A stretch of 64,000 nt of DNA, from contig NZ_AP025343.1 in the NCBI RefSeq assembly GCF_021654775.1, forward strand, positions 3,501,501 to 3,565,500, given 5' to 3'. Positions 7,608-16,471 of the stretch are shown here, piece by piece; the first letter of the stretch is position 1, and every line of letters starts with the position of its first letter. The notes beneath the pieces are model-generated. The model did not search any database. It was not told where the DNA came from and worked only from the letters and a program-made list of their open reading frames with translations. Both the position numbers and the translations under genes were made by a program. Source of the DNA: Paenibacillus azoreducens. GTDB lineage: Bacteria > Bacillota > Bacilli > Paenibacillales > Paenibacillaceae.

Positions 7608-7645
7608 AAATAGCTCACATCTTGATAACAAGGTGTGGGCTATTT
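7608..7645. terminator. Terminator hairpin after the MerR gene
   Basis: AAATAGC...CACA.CTTG pairs with CAAG.TGTG.GCTATTT around a four-base loop, 55 bases after the MerR stop codon. Confidence 0.7.
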
Positions 7646-7690
7646 GACGCTTACTATTAAAGTTACAAATTGTCAATCTACCCTAAAACT

Positions 7691-7719
7691 AAAGAGAGGG
7701 AATGACCCCCTCTCTTTTT
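7691..7719. terminator. Bidirectional terminator between MerR operon and M60 gene
   Basis: AAAGAGAGGG pairs with CCCTCTCTTT, followed by T on the plus strand and by A-derived T on the minus strand; it closes both convergent transcripts. Confidence 0.85.
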
Positions 7720-7815
7720 GACGTGCTTTAACCATGCAATACTATTTGATAAGACGAGCATTTACCCATTCGGGACAGAAAACCAATCAATGTCGCTGAG
7801 ATACGTTGAAACAGG

Positions 7816-9609
7816 TTATGGTGTTATTGGATCGGTTTCAAAGATTTTAATCTCACTTGCAGATGCAAAACCATTTGTTCCACCACCTTGAGGTACTTCA
7901 AGTCGAACATATTTAGCAAGAGTAGGTGTAAAAGTTGCTGTCTTTTCTGTATTGTCCTTTGCCCAAGTACCTGTAGCAACCTCATTGAAGGATACCCCAT
8001 CAAGACTAGTTAGGATTCTATAATTTGTAATAATGCCATTTTCTCCACTTTGTCGTGGTAGATAGGTTAGTTTGGTGAATGTTGAGGGATTTAGGTACTT
8101 TGCTGTAATATTGTAAGGAAACTGATTTGGTTTACTCCATTCACTGTGCCACATAGTATTTGTATCTCCGTCAAATGCATATGCTGCGGCATTATTACTA
8201 CTTGATGTCTCTTCGCTATTTGTTGTTGCAGCAATGATACCCCCAATACCTTTTACCGTATCCATTCCATCAGTCGGTTTAATGATGTTATAGTCTGACC
8301 CAAACCAGATTGGTGCAGTTAGAAGAGGTAAATTCAATGATTTAATCTTGTTTCGTGTTTCTTCTGTTGCAGTCAAACCCCATTTATCAAAGAAAGGCGT
8401 CAAGTCATAGTGAGCTACTTTTGAAGTGCTTAGAATAAATGCCTGTTTTTTCTGATCATCAGTAGTTGGCAGATCAGCTTCTGCCATCTCACGATATAAT
8501 CGATGTAACTCTGGGTAGAAGTTATCCCCAAAAGCAAGATTAAGTTGCCACAACATTTCTAATTTTGAATTAGAGTCTGCAAAATTCTTGGTTGGCTGAT
8601 CTACAAACGTGAAAGCAGCTAAGTACTCGCCTTGTGACCTTGCAGGTTCAGTAGGTTTAAGAACCTTCTTAGCGGCTATAGAATATATATTTACATTCAC
8701 CTCGGTCATCCCATCCCAATTCCAAGGTGCTTGTTGTCTCAAATGACCTGCCTCATGATACTGCCCCCAACCCGTTCTTGTAAGGTCTAAAGTATCGGCA
8801 CTTGCTCCAGTATCTTTAGGCATAATTGCCCCATCCCAATTTGCATATGCGTACGCTCCTGGTATGGTGTTTTCTGATTCAACAAAGCCAATCAAATGCT
8901 TATCTAACCGATGTCTAGGATCAGAATCAGAACTAGATAGTCCAGATATTTGATCCTGTGCTGTAATAAACTTATCATAAGTCTGTAAAACAGGAATTGG
9001 GTCTTGATTCAAGATATGATCTTTAGCAGTAGCATAATAGAAGACAAAGAGAGCTCTTTCTGATTGAAGAACAACAGAAGGTGCATTAGGATAAGCATTC
9101 ATCATTGCCTGCCAATCCTCTTTTGTATTCTTGCCTAATACAAAGAATGGAACCGGACTCCCCCCACTCACTACATTTACATTAATACTACCTTCATTGT
9201 TGCTGTTATCAAAAAACAACAAACCGCCATTTGGTGAGGAAATTGTGTTTTTACCTGCTTTTAATGGATAACTAATCGCCCACTCTTTATCATGACGATG
9301 TACCCCAATAACCGCTGTAATTGGTTTGTTACCTGAGACTACAATCTCAATTTGTTCATTGGCTTTTGCATATAAACCTGTTGGCTGATATATTTTTCGA
9401 GCATTTATGAATCTACGCTCTCGCTCGCCTTCCGCCCATATATCTCCAAGCGCTTTTACTTTAAAATTTCGCTGAACAACAAGGTTACTTTGCTGTGTAA
9501 TGGCTGTCTCTGAAGTTTGGGCTAGTACCCCGGATGGCGGGACAACTACTACAACTGCTGTTACCACCATTAGAGATAAAACCTGAAGTGACTTCTTAAG
9601 TTTTCTCAT
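7816..9609 (-). CDS. Secreted M60-family (mucinase-type) zinc metallopeptidase with F5/8 type C domain
   Basis: About 597 residues. A signal peptide (RKLKKSLQV, hydrophobic core, VLAQ cleavage site) starts the protein at the ATG at 9609, five bases after AGGAGG; the ATG just before it is only two bases from the SD. The middle part carries the M60/enhancin gluzincin motif: GQYHEAGHLRQQ at about residues 285-289 followed by W-D-G-M-T-E-V-N-V-N, matching HExxH...E. The C-terminal 140 residues (EETSSSNNAAAYAFDGDTNT.WHSEW, YVRLEV, FASASEIKIFE) form a galactose-binding F5/8 type C (CBM32-like) domain. M60 enzymes cleave mucin-type O-glycoproteins. Codon use looks more AT-rich than the neighbours, hinting at separate acquisition. 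Confidence 0.92.
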   Translation of the reverse strand: MRKLKKSLQVLSLMVVTAVVVVVPPSGVLAQTSETAITQQSNLVVQRNFKVKALGDIWAEGERERRFINARKIYQPTGLYAKANEQIEIVVSGNKPITAVIGVHRHDKEWAISYPLKAGKNTISSPNGGLLFFDNSNNEGSINVNVVSGGSPVPFFVLGKNTKEDWQAMMNAYPNAPSVVLQSERALFVFYYATAKDHILNQDPIPVLQTYDKFITAQDQISGLSSSDSDPRHRLDKHLIGFVESENTIPGAYAYANWDGAIMPKDTGASADTLDLTRTGWGQYHEAGHLRQQAPWNWDGMTEVNVNIYSIAAKKVLKPTEPARSQGEYLAAFTFVDQPTKNFADSNSKLEMLWQLNLAFGDNFYPELHRLYREMAEADLPTTDDQKKQAFILSTSKVAHYDLTPFFDKWGLTATEETRNKIKSLNLPLLTAPIWFGSDYNIIKPTDGMDTVKGIGGIIAATTNSEETSSSNNAAAYAFDGDTNTMWHSEWSKPNQFPYNITAKYLNPSTFTKLTYLPRQSGENGIITNYRILTSLDGVSFNEVATGTWAKDNTEKTATFTPTLAKYVRLEVPQGGGTNGFASASEIKIFETDPITP

Positions 9610-9640
9610 CATATCCTCCTAAAAAATAGATTTATGCATA

Positions 9641-9660
9641 GCCAGCATTTAAATGCTGGC
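9641..9660. promoter_or_regulatory. Perfect 20-bp palindrome in the M60 leader
   Basis: GCCAGCATTTAAATGCTGGC is exactly self-complementary and lies about 20 bases upstream of the M60 Shine-Dalgarno. It could be an operator or an mRNA hairpin that shields the ribosome binding site. Confidence 0.6.
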
Positions 9661-9767
9661 ATATCCATCTTGGTAAGCATTAAATAGATTTCAGGCTAAT
9701 ATGACACAGGCTTAGTCTAAAACTTGTTTTCAATATCACGCGTCAAATTAACTACTTTGGTCTAACC

Positions 9768-9927
9768 GCAAACGGCCGAGATGAGCGTCAGGTCATGAAC
9801 CATCTCATTTTATGTAAGCGGATACATGACATGCGATTATTCTCCCAAAATATCGTTGCTTATGCCATACAAAAATCGCTCCTCTTTTTGACCATTTGTA
9901 TTCAGGAATGTCAATGCATGGTATAAT
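9768..9927 (+). repeat. Regulatory-region repeat, copy 2 (promoter of AraC gene)
   Basis: Near-identical to 3282-3442. It ends in an extended -10 (TGGTATAAT, 9919-9927) about 30 bases before the start of the AraC gene, so it is the regulator's promoter; the cre-like site sits about 95 bases upstream of the -10. Confidence 0.85.
9813..9826. promoter_or_regulatory. cre-like CcpA operator, second copy
   Basis: TGTAAGCGGATACA, identical to the site near position 3330 and 13 of 14 to the cre consensus. It suggests glucose repression of the AraC regulator and hence of the glycan locus. Confidence 0.65.
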
Positions 9928-9958
9928 ATCCCAAACCCATCATACAGGAGTTGAGGCG

Positions 9959-10855
9959 ATGAGAATTTTCATCAAGTTTCCTGATCTGACGAGTACGCTA
10001 TACATACGAAGCTCTCATGTAATTGTCCTGGAGCCTGGATATTTTTACCCTAACGAGCATCATCCCCTCTTTGAGCTCAATTATTGCTGGGCCGGGGAAA
10101 CAACGGTTTGGATTCAGGAGAAGCCTTGCCGGTTAAAAGCGGGCGATTGGCTGCTGATCAAATCCGGTCTCAATCACCGCACGATGAACCAATCTGGTTC
10201 ACCTTCAACGCTTGTTGTCATCCACTTCGATATCGACGATCCGATAATCAGGAAAACATTAACTTCCTCCGTCTCGGACATGGTATCGAAGGAGACGGCC
10301 GAACGGACCCTGCTCCCCCAATTTCTTGATCAACTTGAAGTGGTCGTCCAAAACATCCTTATACAAGCGCCTAAAACTCAAAGTTCTTTGTCGATACATA
10401 CATCCAGCAGCGATAACCTCAGCCTTCAAGCGATCGTCCTTCTCATCTTGAAGGAAATCATGAGCATTTTCGAACAGGATAACAAGGAACAGCAAGAGCG
10501 GCTTCAGCGGGAGTCAAGCCCATTAGATGTTGAGCTAGCCCACAAAATCGCGGAATGGTTAAACAATTCCGTCTATACTGTCGTCTCCGTTCAAGATATT
10601 GCCGACAACGTCGGTTTAAGCAGAGGGCAATGTACAAAAGTGTTTACAAAAATCTATGGCGTCTCTCCCAGACAATACCTCACGTCGCTAAAGCTGACCA
10701 AGGCGAAAGAGATGCTCATCGATTCGGATATGACTATCGAGGTCATTGCTGAGAGGCTCGGGTTCTCGTCATTAAGTCATTTCAGCAGGCAGTTCAAGCG
10801 TTGGACCGGCACTTCGCCTCAGCAGTTCAGACCTAAATATCGTTTATCGTTGTAA
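9959..10855 (+). CDS. AraC-family transcriptional regulator with cupin sensor
   Basis: 298 residues from the ATG at 9959 (AGGAG eight bases upstream; earlier in-frame ATGs overlap the promoter). The N-terminal cupin-like part (HHPLFELNYCWAGETTVWIQEKPCRLKAGDWLLIKSGLNH) is the sugar-sensing fold of AraC proteins. The last 100 residues contain the double helix-turn-helix: VQDIADNVGLSRGQCTKVFTKIYG and IEVIAERLGFSSLSHFSRQFKRWTGTSPQQFR. It is divergent from and adjacent to a run of minus-strand glycosidase and transporter genes, which it probably activates. The repeat copy near 3.3 kb suggests a sister regulator once existed there. Confidence 0.92.
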   Translation: MRIFIKFPDLTSTLYIRSSHVIVLEPGYFYPNEHHPLFELNYCWAGETTVWIQEKPCRLKAGDWLLIKSGLNHRTMNQSGSPSTLVVIHFDIDDPIIRKTLTSSVSDMVSKETAERTLLPQFLDQLEVVVQNILIQAPKTQSSLSIHTSSSDNLSLQAIVLLILKEIMSIFEQDNKEQQERLQRESSPLDVELAHKIAEWLNNSVYTVVSVQDIADNVGLSRGQCTKVFTKIYGVSPRQYLTSLKLTKAKEMLIDSDMTIEVIAERLGFSSLSHFSRQFKRWTGTSPQQFRPKYRLSL

Positions 10856-11033
10856 AATTCAGGTCCATTTCATTAGGAAAGGGATTGTCTTGCAACTTCA
10901 AACATCTTGTCCGGGGTTTCCCCGAAATTGAATAGGCTCTCGGAAGGTGAAAACTCAAAGCCAAAATTCTCTGTTAAGGAATTTCCCTTTCTTTTAGTAG
11001 CATTGGCGCTTTCAAAGTAGCTTTTGTGAAAGC

Positions 11034-11068
11034 AAAAAGGGCGGAAGCTTGATGCTCACGCCCTTTTT
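11034..11068. terminator. Bidirectional terminator between AraC and GH35 genes
   Basis: AAAAAGGGCG pairs with CGCCCTTTTT; A and T runs on both sides serve both convergent genes. The rest of the 300-base gap (10856-11159) shows nothing else. Confidence 0.88.
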
Positions 11069-11159
11069 CGCTATTTATCATTATCTCTTTACTTCATTTT
11101 TGACCGAAGTCGGACAGCCTTCCACGTGCCCACAAGCCTAGAATTTCAATCAAAATTAT

Positions 11160-12914
11160 TTATCCAAGAATAGCACTTTCGCGAAGAGTAACGACCAGCT
11201 CTTTGGCATCATGCAGCTCCAGCAGCACGAGCTCGTTCTCTCCTTTGCGGAGGAGAGGGCCAGGGATGTACAACGTTTTTTGCGGACCTACCGTTTCCCA
11301 ATATCGGCCAAGGTTGAAGCCGTTGATATACGCAACGCCTTTGTTCCAGCCTTTCAGTTCGAGGAATGTATCGGCTATCTCATCCACTTGGAACGTCCCT
11401 TTGTAGAAGGCCGGCTTGTCATCACGTTTCACTGCCGCTAGGGTATATTCCAGTTTCGACAAATCTTCCATTGGCAGCGTATGGATTGTCCAATGGTACA
11501 GGAACTGCGCCCCAAAGCGAATTCCTTCCGTAATCCCTTTCATGTCTCGCAAGTGTGGACCGTAGTTGGTCCGTCCCATATTTTCGACGAGCACGCTTAA
11601 GGTTACGCCTTCCGGCGGGATACTGAACTTAATTGGCTCCGCGTCTTTGTTCCAACGCTCAACGACGCCTTTAAATTCACCGTTGACAAAGATCTGCGCA
11701 CGGTCACGCACATGCTGCAGATTCAGCTTCGTTTCTTCCCGTGGTCCTGAGATCCGAGTTGTATACAGGATGAACCCGTAGTTCTGTCCCAGCAGCTCCA
11801 TAGGGTCTGGGCATGTTCTCTGAACCGGCGTAGAAAGTTTGTCAAGAGAATCGAACAGCAGCGCTTGCTGTGTCATGTTTACCTGTCCATACGCTTTCTT
11901 CGCAATGGGTTCCGGAAGCTCGAGCAGACCGAGATCAACGTATTTGGACAAGACCTCGCGCACAGCATGGAACTTGTCCGTCAAATCTCCGGATTCGCTG
12001 ACTGGTACATCGTAGTCGTAGCTTGTAATTGTCGGCATATATGTACCGTCGTCGTTCGCGCCGCTCCAGAAGCCGAAATTCGTTCCGCCGTGGAACATAT
12101 AGAAGTTAACCGATGCATTCATCGCCAGCATTTCATCGAATACTTTTGCCACATCGGCAGCATCGCGGGTATGATGCTGCTCGAACCAATGGTCGAACCA
12201 GCCGTTCCAATATTCCATACACATGATCGGACCTTCCGGCTGGTAAATACGCAGTTCAGCGAATGCTTCCTGCGGCCGCGAACCAAAATTGACAGTCTCG
12301 AGCACCCCCGGCACCATGCCGCCTTGCAGCATAAAGTCTCCTGGTCCATCGGAGGTGAATAGCAGCACGTCGATACCGCGTTTGATTTTGCTCTCTCTTA
12401 AATATTCAAGATACTGCGTGTCATTGCCATAGCTACCGTATTCGTTCTCGATTTGCATCGCGATGATCGGTCCGCCGTTTGTACAGAGCAGCGGAACCAG
12501 CTTCGGCATCAACACGTCGTAGTAGGCGTCAATTTTGTCAAGAAACGGCCGGTGGTAACAGCGAAGACGCATCCCGGGATCAGCCAGCAGCCAAGCCGGC
12601 AATCCGCCGAACTCCCACTCTGCGCAAATGTACGGACTCGGGCGAACGATGACATGCAACCCAAGCTCGCCTGTAGTCTCGATAAACTTGACGATGTCAG
12701 CGATACCCTCGAAGTTGAACTGGCCTTCATTTGGTTCGTGCAAGTTCCACGGAACATAAGTTTCGACCGTATTGAAGCCGCAGGCCTTCAGCTTCACCAG
12801 ACGATCCCGCCAATACTCGGGAACGACGCGAAAATAATGGATTGCGCCTGAAATGATTCTGATCGGTTCGCCATTAAATACAAATTGGTTTCCTTCCACA
12901 GCAAAAATAGACAT
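11160..12914 (-). CDS. GH35 beta-galactosidase
   Basis: 584 residues without signal peptide, so cytoplasmic. The TIM barrel begins GEPIRIISGAIHYFRVVPEYWRDRL, a family 35 hallmark. E158 in IENEYGSYG is the acid/base and E234 in MCMEYWNGWFDHW the nucleophile. C-terminal jelly-roll domains follow (LNLQHVRDRAQIFVNGEFKGVVER, GWNKGVAYINGFNLGRYW). GH35 enzymes release terminal beta-galactose, here probably from imported galactan or arabinogalactan oligosaccharides given the GH43, GH2 and LplA-type importer nearby. The SD GGAGG is 12 bases from the ATG, somewhat long. It follows the histidine kinase gene by 113 bases on the same strand. Confidence 0.95.
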   Translation of the reverse strand: MSIFAVEGNQFVFNGEPIRIISGAIHYFRVVPEYWRDRLVKLKACGFNTVETYVPWNLHEPNEGQFNFEGIADIVKFIETTGELGLHVIVRPSPYICAEWEFGGLPAWLLADPGMRLRCYHRPFLDKIDAYYDVLMPKLVPLLCTNGGPIIAMQIENEYGSYGNDTQYLEYLRESKIKRGIDVLLFTSDGPGDFMLQGGMVPGVLETVNFGSRPQEAFAELRIYQPEGPIMCMEYWNGWFDHWFEQHHTRDAADVAKVFDEMLAMNASVNFYMFHGGTNFGFWSGANDDGTYMPTITSYDYDVPVSESGDLTDKFHAVREVLSKYVDLGLLELPEPIAKKAYGQVNMTQQALLFDSLDKLSTPVQRTCPDPMELLGQNYGFILYTTRISGPREETKLNLQHVRDRAQIFVNGEFKGVVERWNKDAEPIKFSIPPEGVTLSVLVENMGRTNYGPHLRDMKGITEGIRFGAQFLYHWTIHTLPMEDLSKLEYTLAAVKRDDKPAFYKGTFQVDEIADTFLELKGWNKGVAYINGFNLGRYWETVGPQKTLYIPGPLLRKGENELVLLELHDAKELVVTLRESAILG

Positions 12915-13027
12915 AAAATGATTAACCCTCCGTATATCTATGAATTTAAATTTGTATGAATAGGTCAGATCAAGTGCTCATCGACAGTCATGTTGAACAT
13001 ATTGTTCATTAAACGACAATGAGGCTT

Positions 13028-14761
13028 TTAACTGACATCACTTTGAACAGACAACTCCCGGTATAAAGGAATGACGATCCGAACCGTCGTCCCCCTACCC
13101 AACTCGCTTTCAATTGTTACACCAAACGATTCTCCGAATTGCAGCTTGATCCTCTCATTCACATTCCGGATCCCATAACCAATACTCTGATCCTTAGATC
13201 CCAAAATTTTACTCATCGTTTCCTCGCTCATCCCGACTCCGTTATCAATGACTTTCATCACGATGGTCCCTTCCTCCTGATGGGCAACGATCCGGATATG
13301 AAGGGGCTCTTCAAACATGGCATGCTTCAAAGCGTTTTCAACAAACGGCTGCAAAATCAGTTTCACTGTATCATATTCCAAGACAGAGAAATGAATATCA
13401 AAGCTAACGTCAAGCCTGTCCACATGCTTTATCTTTTGAATGCCAATATAAGATCGGACCTGCTGGATTTCCTCGCGAATCGGGATGATCGACCTCCCCT
13501 GATTTAACGTCAGACGGTAGAACGTTGCCAGCTCGCTAACCATTTGGTGCAGCTTCTCCGTTTTTCCTAAGCGGGCTAGCCTGCTTATCGAAGATAACGT
13601 ATTGTACAGAAAGTGCGGATTAATTTGTGCCTGAAGCGCATCCAGCTCGGCTTCTTTCTTCTGCAAGTTGGTAACATAGACCTCCTGGATGAGGTCTTCT
13701 ATATTCTCGGCCATCTCATTGAACGCAACAGCAATTTGCGCGAACTCATCCGAGCCGGTATATTGGATTCGCTTCGCGAAATTCCCATCCTGAAATGCTC
13801 TGAGGGAACGGGCAATCCTGTAGATTTGCTTCGAAAATGTATTGGAAACAATCGCGCCGATCGCCACGAGTATCAAAAAACTCGCACCACAGATGAGCAA
13901 TGTCATATTTCTTACTTTCTGCGCAGCATGTTCCAGCTCCTGAAGCGGAACAAGTGCCATAATCCGAAAGTTGATGCCTTCGATGGACTCATGAATCTGC
14001 ATGTAAGCTTCCGCCTTCGCCTTCCAATCTTGCGGGAGCGGATTGCTCCTTTTCTCGTAAACGGTTTCATTCTGCTCGTTGATTACTGCAAAATACCCGG
14101 GAATGCCGTCTTCGCTGTCGCTATAATTCAGGTTTCCGAATAAATCATCCATTTTGACGGTAATCCGCATCGTACCAATTGGCTGAATGGTCCGGAAGTC
14201 CATCATTTTCCTAAGCCAAGAAACATTCCCAAACTTCGAATCCGAACCAATCTGCATCCATATGGAGTCTACAGGCATGTCGTCAAATCTCCTCACCCAA
14301 TCCAACTGCTCGATTTGATGGTAATGAATCAGATTATACCGTTTGCCATTCAAGAGCGGGTCCTCGCCGGTCTCTGTATCATAAATTTCTGGTAAGGTTT
14401 CATTATGCAAAAACAATTCAATCACGACGTTATTCGAGGACAAGTTCAATGCTGATTCCAGCTTTGGAATGATCTTTTCCTTAACGGTCTGATAACTTTC
14501 CAAGGGCTCATACCGTTTGTTTAATGCCTGCTGCAGCGATTGGTCCAGATAAAGCTGATTATCGACCTGTTCTACCGTTTTCATTCTTCCCTCGATGTTA
14601 TCGCGAACCTGCTTCAACGTGCTTGTGACATTTTGTATGGTCTGTTCTTTCACATATTGTACGGAAGTATAATACGCATAATAACCGATAGAAATGACAG
14701 GAACGATGACCAGCAGTACATAAGAAGCCATTAATTTATATCCGAAGGAGAAACGTTTCAT
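13028..14761 (-). CDS. YesM-type sensor histidine kinase
   Basis: 577 residues. Two membrane helices (about 10-32 and 285-307) enclose an extracellular sensor of about 250 residues; a HAMP linker (residues 308-360) follows. The His_kinase signature QINPHFLYNTLSSISRLARL places the phospho-acceptor at H383, and an HATPase domain carries VENALKHAM, DNGVGMSEE and GYGIRNVNERI. This is the usual Paenibacillus partner of YesN-type regulators controlling sugar ABC importers. Its ATG overlaps the stop of the response-regulator gene (ATGA), so the pair is coupled. The sensor probably monitors the ligand-loaded binding protein or extracellular sugar. Confidence 0.94.
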   Translation of the reverse strand: MKRFSFGYKLMASYVLLVIVPVISIGYYAYYTSVQYVKEQTIQNVTSTLKQVRDNIEGRMKTVEQVDNQLYLDQSLQQALNKRYEPLESYQTVKEKIIPKLESALNLSSNNVVIELFLHNETLPEIYDTETGEDPLLNGKRYNLIHYHQIEQLDWVRRFDDMPVDSIWMQIGSDSKFGNVSWLRKMMDFRTIQPIGTMRITVKMDDLFGNLNYSDSEDGIPGYFAVINEQNETVYEKRSNPLPQDWKAKAEAYMQIHESIEGINFRIMALVPLQELEHAAQKVRNMTLLICGASFLILVAIGAIVSNTFSKQIYRIARSLRAFQDGNFAKRIQYTGSDEFAQIAVAFNEMAENIEDLIQEVYVTNLQKKEAELDALQAQINPHFLYNTLSSISRLARLGKTEKLHQMVSELATFYRLTLNQGRSIIPIREEIQQVRSYIGIQKIKHVDRLDVSFDIHFSVLEYDTVKLILQPFVENALKHAMFEEPLHIRIVAHQEEGTIVMKVIDNGVGMSEETMSKILGSKDQSIGYGIRNVNERIKLQFGESFGVTIESELGRGTTVRIVIPLYRELSVQSDVS

Positions 14762-16344
14762 TTGCTGCCCTGACCTTGCTTACGGTAATCGGCCGGCGGA
14801 AGGCCGAAACTCTGTTTGAAATGCCTGCTGAACATGGTCAGATTCTGATATCCTACGAGATGGGCCGCTTCAAATATTTTCAACTTCGGATCCTGAAGAA
14901 ACTGACGAGCTTTTTCCATGCGTTTCCTCGTTACGAAGTCACCGAATTGTTCATCGGTTACCTCTTTAAACAAATATCCCAAATAGTTGGGCGAAAATCC
15001 GAACACCTTTGCTACATTCCGCAGTTGCAGTGAAGTCTCAAGATTCGCTTCAACATATCTTTCAATTTCATCAATCAGCTTTCGGTTCGGATTTTTCCTT
15101 TTGTTATGCAGATGCTCGGAAACTTCATACACTTGCCTGCGCAGCCATGACTTGATATCGTCAATCGTTTCAAAATCATAAAGCACGTTCAAATTTTTCA
15201 AGTCGATGCTGAGTAAATCATACAAACTGACGTTCAGCGACTGCAGGAAAAAATCAGTCTTTGAAATCGCATACAAGGCGAAGTTGTAAGCAGACAGCTT
15301 GTCCTTAAGACTTTGCACCAATATGAATAGCTGTTCCAGGCTGTCATGAATGAGGACTGGGTCGTAATTGACGGTGGCCGCGAACATTTTCTCCATGATT
15401 TGCTCAAGGTCCAGCGATTGTTTGACGATTTCACCCTCCGTCTGTTCCATCGTAATTACCCGGCATTTGCCGATAAACATTTTCGTTGCAAGCGCCTCAC
15501 TGGCTTTTAGATAAGAGTGAGGAGCATCTTGCAGGGAATCGACCGTTGAACCAAGTCCAACCGTGATGGTCAAGTTGGAATGGCTGCGGACATGATCAAC
15601 CAAAGTCTGCATCGTTTCCGCAGGATCGAGTTCGCAGCCTCCCATAACAATAACGATCTTATCATCTCCCGTCTTGCAATAAATCCCCAGTTGCCTTACT
15701 TGAATAAAATCGCTGATCAAGCGAAATACATGATCAATAGCAAATCTCCGCTGATCGTCTGAAAACGCCTTCAATTTCCACGCCATATCGTCCAATTCAA
15801 TAATGCTGACGCAGCATTGTCCGCCATGCCAGAAGAAGCCCCATTGTTCAAGAAAACGGTAGAGCTTACTGTATTCGATCGTTCCCCGCAGCCACTGATA
15901 CATCATTTCATTTTGCAGCAGCGGAATTGATGAGTCCATTTCCTCTTCCTTTTTCATTTGTTCCCGTTCGTATTTCAATTGTTCTCTGACAAGCTGCAAT
16001 GTGTTTAGCAGCTCTTGATCATCCACTGGTTTTAGAATGTAGGAACTGGCATTCATTGTGATCGCTTTTTTCGCATATTGAAAATCGTCATAAGCGCTAA
16101 TAAAAATAATTTTCAGATGGGGAAACAAGCTTCTTGCCTGCTCGGCCAGCTCCAATCCGGACATCATCGGCATTTGAATGTCGGTGATCAGAATATCCAC
16201 ATGCTTTTCCTGCAACAGGTTCAAGGCGGCCCCTCCCCCATGCACGGTTCCAACGATGACCATGTCAAGCTGTTCCCATGGCGTAAAACGTTGCAATACT
16301 TCCAAGTCCAACTGTTCATCGTCTACAAGCAATACGTTATTCAT
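14758..16344 (-). CDS. YesN-type response regulator with AraC output domain
   Basis: 528 residues. Receiver domain at 1-120 (LLVDDE, D55 in LITDIQMPMMSG, K in YILKPVDDQEL), a long central dimerisation region, and a C-terminal AraC double HTH (LQLRNVAKVFGFSPNYLGYLFKEVTDEQFGDFVTRKRMEKA and IFEAAHLVGYQNLTMFSRHFKQSFG). SD AAGGA eleven bases before the ATG. The gene lies at the head of an HK-containing operon downstream of GH43. The shared element CTATCAACGAA upstream of the LplB and GH2 genes is a candidate target. Confidence 0.94.
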   Translation of the reverse strand: MNNVLLVDDEQLDLEVLQRFTPWEQLDMVIVGTVHGGGAALNLLQEKHVDILITDIQMPMMSGLELAEQARSLFPHLKIIFISAYDDFQYAKKAITMNASSYILKPVDDQELLNTLQLVREQLKYEREQMKKEEEMDSSIPLLQNEMMYQWLRGTIEYSKLYRFLEQWGFFWHGGQCCVSIIELDDMAWKLKAFSDDQRRFAIDHVFRLISDFIQVRQLGIYCKTGDDKIVIVMGGCELDPAETMQTLVDHVRSHSNLTITVGLGSTVDSLQDAPHSYLKASEALATKMFIGKCRVITMEQTEGEIVKQSLDLEQIMEKMFAATVNYDPVLIHDSLEQLFILVQSLKDKLSAYNFALYAISKTDFFLQSLNVSLYDLLSIDLKNLNVLYDFETIDDIKSWLRRQVYEVSEHLHNKRKNPNRKLIDEIERYVEANLETSLQLRNVAKVFGFSPNYLGYLFKEVTDEQFGDFVTRKRMEKARQFLQDPKLKIFEAAHLVGYQNLTMFSRHFKQSFGLPPADYRKQGQGSK

Positions 16345-16345
16345 A

Positions 16346-16361
16346 GCAATCAGTCCTTATA
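16346..16361 (-). repeat. 16-bp element shared with 18855-18870
   Basis: GCAATCAGTCCTTATA on the plus strand occurs exactly in the leader of the response-regulator gene and again in the leader of the GH43 gene. On the coding strand it contains AAGGACTGATTGC and here serves as the ribosome binding site of the regulator. Confidence 0.6.
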
Positions 16362-16471
16362 TGAATGAATGAGTATTCAAATTATAGCATTGCTCTTCCA
16401 TTCGACAAACCTAAAGTCATTTGTAAATCCTCTTCATTCAGATCTAAATGAACACATACTTTTGTATGGAA

